This document shows, in pieces, positions 7,357 to 11,906 of a stretch of 11,906 nt of DNA. The notes under the pieces were generated by a model. It ran no database searches, was not told the DNA's origin, and saw only the letters and a list, made by a program, of their open reading frames with translations. The DNA is taken from assembly GCA_039934475.1 (NCBI GenBank), contig JBDTMC010000239.1, positions 1 through 11,906 on the forward strand, given 5' to 3'. This DNA comes from JBDTMC01 sp039934475. Its GTDB lineage: Bacteria > Acidobacteriota > Terriglobia > Bryobacterales > Bryobacteraceae. The translations under genes were made by a program, and so were the position numbers. Position 1 is the stretch's first letter. The number at the start of each line of letters is the position of its first letter.

Positions 7357-7569
7357 TTACAGATCTGTCGGGCGCAATCCTGTGGCTTTAGCGATATCCG
7401 CTAGCATGATAGGGCCGATCTCTTCCCGATCATGGAAGGCAAAACGATACTGTGGCCAACCCTCTCTCCGAAGCGTACGATGAGAACCGGATGTGCGAAC
7501 AACACGCCACCCGATGCGTTGAAGGGCAGCGAGGACGCGGCGTGCCTTGGTGGCAGGCCACTCGCTCAT
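7357..7569 (-). CDS. hicA: HicA-type mRNA interferase toxin
   Basis: The 70-residue protein is a HicA (YcfA) toxin, a dsRBD-like fold that cuts mRNA. It shows the family order: RVLAALQRIGWRVVRTSGSH (11-30) with the catalytic His30 in the GSH motif, followed by a basic strand (RTLRRE), a central PQYRFAFHDREEIGPIMLADI stretch and a short C-terminal helix (AKATGLRPTDL). Length is typical. Its ATG overlaps the stop codon of hicB (ATGA at 7566-7569), so toxin and antitoxin are translationally coupled, with the antitoxin first. All expected key residues are present, so the toxin looks intact. Confidence 0.88.
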   Translation of the reverse strand: MSEWPATKARRVLAALQRIGWRVVRTSGSHRTLRREGWPQYRFAFHDREEIGPIMLADIAKATGLRPTDL

Positions 7570-7775
7570 GCGGCAACTAAGAATTGCAGAGTGTCGGCGG
7601 CAGGTGTTATTTCGCCGTGCTCGATTTCCTCGGCAATTACTCGCAGGGCCAATGCCTTCGCCTTCAGTGTTGCGTCCTCGCGAGATTCTCCATAGACGAG
7701 CACGCCGGGCATTTCGGGAACTTTGCCAATCCAGCGACCGTCCGTTTCGAGAAGTAGCTGAATGGTGAGCTGCAT
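7566..7775 (-). CDS. hicB: HicB-type antitoxin
   Basis: The product (69 residues from ATG 7775) has the degenerate RNase-H-like HicB fold: MQLTIQLLLETDGRWIGKVP, then EMPGVLVYGESREDATLKAKALALRVIAEEIEHGE. The hallmark is the strand containing DGRWIGKVPEMPGV followed by YGESREDA. It is a short form without a separate C-terminal HTH or RHH domain, so it may bind the toxin without strong DNA binding of its own. An in-frame GTG at 7793 would add six residues; ATG 7775 fits the family better. The gene begins about 41 bases after the fabI stop on the same strand with no hairpin between, so it may be transcribed from the fabI promoter. Confidence 0.86.
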   Translation of the reverse strand: MQLTIQLLLETDGRWIGKVPEMPGVLVYGESREDATLKAKALALRVIAEEIEHGEITPAADTLQFLVAA

Positions 7776-7816
7776 ATGCCTGTATAGTAGCACTCGCTCC
7801 CTTACCGGTCGCGGAT

Positions 7817-8587
7817 TCAGAAGCCCATGGTTTGGAAGCCGGCGTCCACGTAGAGGACGTTGGCGGTGACTCCGCGCCCGAGGTTGCTGGCGAGGAAAAC
7901 GGCGGCGTCGGCGACTTCGGCTGGTTCGGTGTTGCGGCGCAGCGGGGCGCGCTCGGCTACTACGTTGAGAATAGTCGAGAAGTCCTTGACGCCTCGGGCG
8001 GACGTCGTCTTAACGGGGCCGGCGGAGATGGCGTTGACGCGAATGTTGGCGGGGCCAAGATCGCTGGCGAGATAGCGGACGGAGGCCTCGAGGGCGGCTT
8101 TGGCGACTCCCATCACGTTGTAGTTCTGGACGACGCGGACGGCTCCGAGGTAGGTCAGCGTGAGGATTGATCCACCGGCGGTGATGAGTGGGGCGGTGGC
8201 ACGCGCTACTGCAACCAGCGAATAGGCGCTGACTTCCTGGGCTAACAAATAGCCGGCGCGAGAGGTTTCTACGAAGGGGCGGCCGAGGTCTTCGCGGTTG
8301 GCGAAGGCGATGGAGTGGACGACGTTGTGGAGACGGGTTCCTTCGGCGCGCAGGGCTTCGGTGAGGCGGTCGAGGTCGGCGTCCTGTGTGACATCGCACT
8401 GCATGACGCGGGAAGTGCCGAGTTCGACTCCGAATTCCTCGACGGTTTGCTTCTGACGTTCGCTCTGATAGGTCAGTATGAGCTCGGCGCCCTCCCGCCG
8501 GTAGGCTTGGGCGATGGCGTAGGCGAGACTCCACTTGTTGGCGATGCCGAGGATCAGGGCCGTCTGGCCTTCCAGGAGATGAGACAT
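7817..8587 (-). CDS. fabI: Enoyl-[acyl-carrier-protein] reductase (NADH), FabI type
   Basis: FabI performs the last reduction of each fatty-acid elongation cycle in the cytoplasm, turning trans-2-enoyl-ACP into acyl-ACP with NAD(P)H. The 256-residue protein is a short-chain dehydrogenase fold of normal length. The cofactor motif GIANKWSLAYAIA (14-26) is the FabI form; CDVTQ (64-68) and HSIAFA (91-96) follow; the catalytic residues fall at Tyr146 (LTLTYLGA), Tyr156 and Lys163 (NYNVMGVAK), the same positions as in E. coli FabI by my alignment, and ISAGPVKTTSARGVKDF is the flexible substrate-binding loop. ATG 8587 has no Shine-Dalgarno sequence in the bases before it, so it may be leaderless or weakly translated. 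Probable core gene with the hicBA pair downstream. Confidence 0.95.
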   Translation of the reverse strand: MSHLLEGQTALILGIANKWSLAYAIAQAYRREGAELILTYQSERQKQTVEEFGVELGTSRVMQCDVTQDADLDRLTEALRAEGTRLHNVVHSIAFANREDLGRPFVETSRAGYLLAQEVSAYSLVAVARATAPLITAGGSILTLTYLGAVRVVQNYNVMGVAKAALEASVRYLASDLGPANIRVNAISAGPVKTTSARGVKDFSTILNVVAERAPLRRNTEPAEVADAAVFLASNLGRGVTANVLYVDAGFQTMGF

Positions 8588-8624
8588 AAAGGGTTAGTGT
8601 AACAAGCCCGGAGCCAAGCTTCGG

Positions 8625-8641
8625 ATATCCCTTCGGGATAT
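8625..8641. other. Perfect 7-bp hairpin upstream of fabI
   Basis: ATATCCC (8625-8631) and GGGATAT (8635-8641) pair perfectly around a TTC loop in the spacer between fabI and the small gene at 8720. It could be an operator or part of a fabI leader; nothing proves a role. Confidence 0.35.
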
Positions 8642-8666
8642 GAGAGACACGAGACGGAAGCCGAAC

Positions 8667-8686
8667 GTCATAGTGATCATAGTGAC
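8667..8686. promoter_or_regulatory. Tandem/palindromic candidate operator
   Basis: TCATAGTGA occurs twice in a row (8668-8676, 8677-8685). Seen differently, the 20 bases have the form GTCA-TAG-TGATCA-TAG-TGAC, with matching palindromic blocks at both ends and centre. It lies 34 bases before the start of the small partner gene and just ahead of its strong ribosome binding site, a fitting place for autoregulation. Confidence 0.4.
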
Positions 8687-8719
8687 AGGAAGCGGACCGG
8701 ACTAAGGAGGAGACAAGAG

Positions 8720-8932
8720 GTGGGTGGGGTGGGACAATGGGCTGTGGAGAAAGTAGTGCGGGTGTTGCACGGGTTTGAAGAGGCGGACCAGGCGAATGCC
8801 CAGGAGATGGCCGCGATGACGCCTGCGCAACGGATTCAGATTGTGATTGAGCTTCGCGACCGACGTCATCCCAATGCCTCTACAGAAGGATTTACGCGAG
8901 TTTATCGCGTTATTAAACGCCAACGGGGTTGA
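8720..8932 (+). CDS. Small protein paired with nucleotidyltransferase (antitoxin-like, unnamed)
   Basis: The 70-residue protein begins at GTG 8720, nine bases after the strong ribosome binding site AAGGAGG (8704-8710). It has a core VVRVLHGFEEADQAN (12-26), then MTPAQRIQIVIELRDRR (33-49) and a C-terminal FTRVYRVIK (58-66). I recall this pattern (VL-x-S-F-E-E-A-D followed by LTP-x-QR and ending RVYRV) from small genes that precede a nucleotidyltransferase, where the pair looks like a toxin-antitoxin or two-component enzyme unit; no function is established that I know of. It overlaps the nucleotidyltransferase start by about 59 bases in another frame, which supports coupled expression. GTG 8744 is an alternative start closer to the conserved core. 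Confidence 0.6.
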   Translation: MGGVGQWAVEKVVRVLHGFEEADQANAQEMAAMTPAQRIQIVIELRDRRHPNASTEGFTRVYRVIKRQRG

Positions 8933-9314
8933 GTACCTGATCGTCGGGGCGTTTGCTGTCGCCTTCCACGGTGTCTCCCGCTACACGGCGGACCTGGATG
9001 TGTTTATCCGTGGCCGTGAGGAGAACGTAGATCGCCTGCTCGGAGCGCTTGAGGAATTCGGCTTCGGAAGTCTTGGACTGGGCGCGTCCGATCTGATGGC
9101 CCCGGACACGGTGATTCAGTTGGGCGTTCAACCGAATCGTTTGGACCTGTTGACCTCGATTTCAGCAGTAACCTTCGAGGAAGCCTGGAACGCTGGTTTG
9201 ACGCGGGGGCGGGCGTCTCCATTGTCTGCCCTGGGACGCGGACACGGGCCTGAAATGGGCGAAGCTGCTGGCGCGTCTTCGCGCAACAGGGAAAGCCATG
9301 CCGATCGAGGATAG
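8874..9314 (+). CDS. Nucleotidyltransferase (MNT/AbiEii-like), truncated with foreign tail
   Basis: The first 105 residues form a minimal nucleotidyltransferase: KDLREFIALLNANGVEYLIV (5-24), GAFAVAFHG (25-33), then RYTADLDVFI with the paired Asp40 and Asp42, and NRLDLLTSI with a third acidic residue, Asp91. Such enzymes move NMP groups onto partner proteins or RNA, and relatives act in toxin-antitoxin pairs. ATG 8874 fits the family; TTG 8847 is a longer alternative. After FEEAW (101-105, about 9174-9188) the family C-terminal segment with its usual NK-x-A-x-GR-x-x-D pattern is absent. Instead the frame reads an arginine/glycine-rich tail that ends at 9314, because the DNA from about 9185 belongs to a different gene (a PIN toxin) in other frames. 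Catalytic residues remain but the protein is probably unstable or altered. Confidence 0.72.
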   Translation: MPLQKDLREFIALLNANGVEYLIVGAFAVAFHGVSRYTADLDVFIRGREENVDRLLGALEEFGFGSLGLGASDLMAPDTVIQLGVQPNRLDLLTSISAVTFEEAWNAGLTRGRASPLSALGRGHGPEMGEAAGASSRNRESHADRG

Positions 9315-9514
9315 CCTCATCGCGGCGACGGCAGTCGTCCCATGGTCTGGCGGTCATCACGCGAAACCGTTCTGATTTCGCGAACGCCGGCGTGCGCATC
9401 GTCGATCCGTTCGTTGGCGAGGTCTCGCGTAGGTGCGGCTGCGCGCGCTCCGAAGAAGACATCCGGAGTGGAAATATGCCCTATCCCCGAGGCCCGGCGA
9501 GGACTCGAACCTGA
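9185..9514 (+). pseudogene. C-terminal half of a PIN-domain toxin (VapC), frameshifted relic
   Basis: Three frames in turn give one PIN-domain ending. From CTG 9185: LERWFDAGAGVSIVC; from TGG 9232, one frame off: WDADTGLKWAKLLARLRATG, KAMPIEDSLIAATAVV; from CAT 9341, one frame off again: HGLAVITRNRSDFANAGVRI and VDPF. The last two blocks carry the third and fourth acidic sites of a VapC active centre (the Asp of IEDSLIAATA and the TRNxxDF motif). A base seems missing near 9230 and an extra C sits at 9339-9341. The first half with the N-terminal Asp and Glu is gone; the nucleotidyltransferase gene occupies its place. The first block is the weakest part of the reading. The third frame stays open to TGA 9512-9514, but the domain proper ends near 9412. 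Confidence 0.7.
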
Positions 9515-9607
9515 AAACAGAGTACTTCCCGGTATGGCTTCGGCGAACCACTGTGTTTCTAAACGGAGGATGTAGGGGCTCCCTGTCGTGGACGCGTTTC
9601 GAACTTT

Positions 9608-9646
9608 TGCTCACGGATCGAGCATGTTATGCTCACAGTGTGAGCA
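9608..9646. promoter_or_regulatory. Chained palindromes, likely operator of the antitoxin/toxin pair
   Basis: Half-sites TGCTC and GAGCA alternate four times: 9608-9612, 9620-9624, 9630-9634 and 9642-9646. This gives TGCTC-N7-GAGCA, GAGCAT-GTT-ATGCTC (9620-9634), and a perfect 17-base palindrome TGCTCACA-G-TGTGAGCA (9630-9646). The last overlaps the GTG start of the ribbon-helix-helix antitoxin. Such repeats are what RHH antitoxins bind to repress their own operon. A possible -10 (TATGCT, 9628-9633) falls inside the array. Confidence 0.6.
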
Positions 9647-9885
9647 AGCGCCTTCAAGTTCTTATCGCCGATGAGGAAATGGCATCCATCCAGCAGCAGG
9701 CCAAGAGTGAGAATCTTACTGTGGGCGAGTACGTGCGCCGGGCCCTGCGCGATGTGGAATCCCGTCGGCCTACAAAGGGTTCGGCGGCAAAACTCGCTTC
9801 AATACGGGAAGCCGCAAAATGCTCCTTTCCCACGGCTGACATCGGAGAAATAAATCGGGAAATCGAACGGGGCTATCAGAATTGA
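9640..9885 (+). CDS. Ribbon-helix-helix antitoxin (VapB-like)
   Basis: The 81-residue protein (GTG 9640) has an N-terminal ribbon-helix-helix DNA-binding domain: strand KRLQVLIADEEMASIQQQA (3-21), then LTVGEYVRRALRDVE (26-40), the usual STVSEYVRRAL pattern. Its C-terminal arm FPTADIGEINREIERGY (63-79) fits the toxin-wrapping element of VapB proteins. The frame is open far upstream to 9433, but only the sequence from GTG 9640 resembles the family, and the palindrome array overlaps that start. No Shine-Dalgarno sequence precedes it, so the mRNA may be leaderless. The stop TGA overlaps the toxin's TTG start at 9882-9885, a coupled antitoxin-toxin arrangement. Confidence 0.85.
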   Translation: MSKRLQVLIADEEMASIQQQAKSENLTVGEYVRRALRDVESRRPTKGSAAKLASIREAAKCSFPTADIGEINREIERGYQN

Positions 9886-10283
9886 TCTTCATCGATTCCA
9901 ATGTCCCGATGTATTTAGTCGGCGTCGCGCACCCTCACAAGGCGGACGCACAATTGATTCTCGAAGGCCTCGTTGCCGCTAAAGAGCGACTGGTCTGCGA
10001 TGCGGAGGTTTTCCAGGAAATTCTCCATCGCTATGTCGCCATTGCACGTAGGGAGGCAATTGCGCCAGCGTTCAAAGTTCTGTTGGGTATCGTGGATGAA
10101 GTTCTCCCAATTGAACGTCAGGATGTGCTGCGCGCCGCGGCCATTCTGTCCGGAAGCGAAAGGCAGAGTGCACGGGATGCGCTCCATATTGCCGTGATGG
10201 AGCGCTATGGGATCAATACGATCTTCAGCTTCGACGGGGACTTCGATCGCTACCCGGGGTTAGAACGAATCTCAAGAACGTGA
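9882..10283 (+). CDS. PIN-domain toxin (VapC-like), intact
   Basis: The 133-residue toxin has all acidic residues expected of a PIN ribonuclease: Asp5 (MIFIDSNVPM), Glu46 (AEVFQEILHRY), Asp99 (ARDALHIAVM) and Asp118/Asp120 near the end (IFSFDGDFDRYPGLERI). Such toxins cleave RNA, often tRNA or rRNA, and stop growth when the antitoxin is lost. The start is TTG 9882, overlapping the antitoxin stop by TTGA; this start begins exactly at the family N-terminus. In contrast with the two other PIN genes in this window, no frameshift is seen, so this is the only PIN module that looks working. Confidence 0.9.
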   Translation: MIFIDSNVPMYLVGVAHPHKADAQLILEGLVAAKERLVCDAEVFQEILHRYVAIARREAIAPAFKVLLGIVDEVLPIERQDVLRAAAILSGSERQSARDALHIAVMERYGINTIFSFDGDFDRYPGLERISRT

Positions 10284-10366
10284 CCACCAGGGAAAACGAG
10301 ATCGCGTGGCCTCCCGGCATGGATGCTTTTTAGAACTTTTGATCATGTTGGGAGGTTTTTGGTTAG

Positions 10367-10743
10367 AGTCACCGCTTACCTTATCGCGTCCGCGCCCACA
10401 TCTTGCTTTGCGTGTTGGCCTACTACGTGGAATGGCATATGCGCCAACTCCTGGCTCCCATGCTCTTCGACGACGATGACAACTCACAGGCAATGGCGCA
10501 CGCGCTTCCATCGTCGCTCCCTCCCAACGTTCCGTCTCAGTTAAGCGCAAGGCCCTAACCAAGCAGACCGACGATAGGATGGAGGCCCACAGCTTTCAAA
10601 CGCTCCTTGGCGATCTGGCAACAATCGTCAAAAACAGACTCCAACCAGCCGGCAAGAGCATCGCTGTCTTCGATATGCTCACTCATCCCGCCGTGATTCA
10701 GCAGCGTGCATTGGACCTGCTTGGCGTCACGCTCCGACCGTAA
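10367..10743 (+). pseudogene. IS1634/IS4-family transposase, C-terminal relic with frameshift
   Basis: From 10370 one frame reads HRLPYRVRAHILLCVLAYYV, then EWHMRQLLAPMLFDDDD, the C-terminal transposase signature of IS1634-type elements (RVRAHxxLCxLAYYVEWHMR). This frame stops at 10556. From about 10500 the neighbouring frame continues with ARASIVAPSQRSVSVKRKAL, TKQTDDRMEAHSFQTLLGDL and ends RALDLLGVTLRP at TAA 10741-10743, so one indel lies around 10490-10505. A stop codon at 10364-10366 ends the relation upstream; the rest of the transposase (several hundred residues) is missing. No terminal inverted repeat is recognisable. Dead insertion sequence, marking past mobile-element activity next to the TA genes. 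The 83 bases before it hold nothing I recognise. Confidence 0.8.
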
Positions 10744-10931
10744 TCCTGCATTTGTAGGCAGTAGACCGATCCCCGACTCCACCTAAGCCCCTCATTTCTC
10801 TACACTTTGCTCACCAAGCCCAAAGAACTTCGGTCTAAACGCGAGCGGGGTCGAATACCGAGCGCTGGGTGGCCGATCTGATGGCGTGTGACGGCGGGGC
10901 GGCGGGCGGCTTCGCTACACTGGTTGAGTTC

Positions 10932-11906
10932 GTGGATCTCTCCACCCCGCTGACATATGTGAAAGGTGTTGGGCCGCAGCGGTCCGCCATGTTGGAGGCG
11001 AAAGGCCTTCTGACTGTCGAGGACCTGCTGACCTATACTCCGTTCCGGTACGAAGACCGTAGCAATGTGAAGCCGATTGCCATGCTCGCGCCTGGTGAGA
11101 TGGCTACCGTGCTGGCGGAAGTGCATCTGGCCAAAGTGTCGGGGTTCAAACGTAAAAACCTGGGAATGTTTGAGGCCGAGTTCCGCGATGGGTCGAGTGA
11201 GCGGCTGGTGGGGAAGTGGTTCCATGGCGGGTACTTGCAGAATGTCCTCGCGCCGGGGTTGCGGGTGGCGCTGTATGGCAAAGTGGAACTCGATCCGTAT
11301 ACCGGACATTTGAGCATGCTGCATCCGGAGTTTGAAATCCTTTCGGCGGAGGACGAAGAAGACTCGGGGCTGCATACGGGGCGGGTGGTTCCGATCTATG
11401 AAGCGGCGGGGAAGGTCACCACGCGGCTGTTCCGGGCGATGGTGCATCGGGTTCTGGGTAGCGTGGACCCGATGGTGGACGTGCTGCCGGAGGACGTGCG
11501 GCGGCGGATGGGGATGCCCGATTTGTGGACGGCGGTGCGCTGCGTCCATTTTCCGCCGGTAACGGAGGACTTGCGGCTGTTGAATTCGTTTCGCTCGCCG
11601 GCGCAGTTCCGGCTGGTATTCGAGGAGTTCTTCTGGCTGGAGTGCGGGATGGCGCTCAAGCGGGCGAAGGCGCGGCTGCAGCCGGGGATCCGGTTTGAGT
11701 TGAACGACCAGGTGCGGGCGCAGATCAAGAAGATGCTGCCGTTTAAACCTACGGGCGCGCAGAAGAAAGTGCTGGGGGAGATCGCCCAGGATATGGCCGC
11801 GGAGCATCCGATGAACCGGTTGCTGCAGGGGGATGTGGGGAGCGGGAAGACGCTGGTGGCGGCGGAGGCGGCGATTATCGCGCTGGAGAACGGATACCAG
11901 GTGGTG
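10932..11906 (+). CDS. recG: ATP-dependent DNA helicase RecG, N-terminal part (cut by window end)
   Basis: RecG reverses stalled replication forks and migrates Holliday junctions, in the cytoplasm on DNA. The 325 residues seen include the N-terminal wedge start LSTPLTYVKGVGPQRSAML with LLTYTPFRYEDRS, the OB-fold with VGKWFHGGYL and VALYGKVELD, the GRVVPIYEAAGKVTTRLFR segment, the linker EEFFWLECGMALKRAK, KPTGAQKKVLGEIAQDM (motif Q region) and the Walker A site GDVGSGKT (11829-11852, Lys about 306). The helicase core continues past the window. I chose GTG 10932 because the family likeness begins there (VDLSTPLTYVKG). ATG 10881 and GTG 10869 are in frame, but the residues between are Gly/Ala-rich and unlike RecG. 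No strong ribosome binding site is seen. No sign of damage. Confidence 0.93.
   Translation, partial: MDLSTPLTYVKGVGPQRSAMLEAKGLLTVEDLLTYTPFRYEDRSNVKPIAMLAPGEMATVLAEVHLAKVSGFKRKNLGMFEAEFRDGSSERLVGKWFHGGYLQNVLAPGLRVALYGKVELDPYTGHLSMLHPEFEILSAEDEEDSGLHTGRVVPIYEAAGKVTTRLFRAMVHRVLGSVDPMVDVLPEDVRRRMGMPDLWTAVRCVHFPPVTEDLRLLNSFRSPAQFRLVFEEFFWLECGMALKRAKARLQPGIRFELNDQVRAQIKKMLPFKPTGAQKKVLGEIAQDMAAEHPMNRLLQGDVGSGKTLVAAEAAIIALENGYQVV

Noticed and set aside
8295..8320. Ala at the FabI position equal to E. coli Gly93 (a triclosan/diazaborine resistance site)
   Set aside because: An Ala in HSIAFA is common in natural FabI proteins, including drug-sensitive ones, so it does not suggest resistance.
9433..9639. 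Long N-terminal extension of the ribbon-helix-helix antitoxin
   Set aside because: The 69 extra residues come from relic DNA (PIN toxin end and a T-arm-like motif) and contain no family sequence; the operator array and family start point to GTG 9640.
10800..11807. 335-codon open frame on the minus strand
   Set aside because: It is antisense to recG; His/Arg/Gln/Pro-rich composition is what the reverse of a GC-rich gene gives.
1..11906. CRISPR array, rRNA or intact tRNA
   Set aside because: No regularly spaced repeats, no rRNA-like stretch and no complete cloverleaf could be found by eye on either strand.

Overview
The window is a GC-rich bacterial chromosome segment. I infer Acidobacteriota, probably near Solibacter/Bryobacter. 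This rests on an ECF sigma factor of the Sig-70_X6 kind, a secreted ceramidase-like enzyme carrying a LamG domain, an IS1634-type transposase relic and dense small toxin-antitoxin (TA) modules. No 16S or other taxonomic marker is present, so this is family-level inference.

Region 1 (34-2682): a two-gene minus-strand operon encodes a LuxR-type HTH regulator (443-1438) and a carboxymuconolactone decarboxylase/AhpD-like protein (34-432). It diverges from an ECF sigma factor gene (1557-2150), which is followed by a SnoaL/NTF2-like protein (2284-2682).

Region 2 (2606-3386): a VapBC-like module with an AbrB-type antitoxin and a PIN toxin. The two genes overlap by ATGA. The toxin clearly carries a one-base frameshift that cuts off the end of its PIN domain, and the antitoxin has no ordinary start codon in its domain frame, probably for the same kind of reason.

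Region 3 (3482-7231): two large secreted enzymes on the minus strand, a neutral/alkaline ceramidase-like hydrolase with a C-terminal LamG-type domain and an esterase-like phytase-family protein. A 306-base gap between them holds a 96-bp inverted-repeat element and a GC hairpin.

Region 4 (7357-8587): fabI (enoyl-ACP reductase) with a HicBA TA pair directly downstream on the same strand; hicB and hicA overlap by ATGA.

Region 5 (8667-10743): an accessory patch on the plus strand. It holds a small partner protein and a nucleotidyltransferase in overlapping frames. The nucleotidyltransferase reading frame runs into the C-terminal half of a different, frameshifted PIN toxin. Next comes an intact ribbon-helix-helix antitoxin/PIN toxin pair under a striking array of palindromes, and then a frameshifted C-terminal relic of an IS1634-like transposase.

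Region 6 (10932-end): the N-terminal part of recG, cut by the window edge just after the Walker A motif.

Overall, core genes (fabI, recG) and large secreted enzymes are intact, while the spaces between them have collected TA modules, several visibly decaying through single-base indels and one deletion fusion. I see no CRISPR array, rRNA or intact tRNA.
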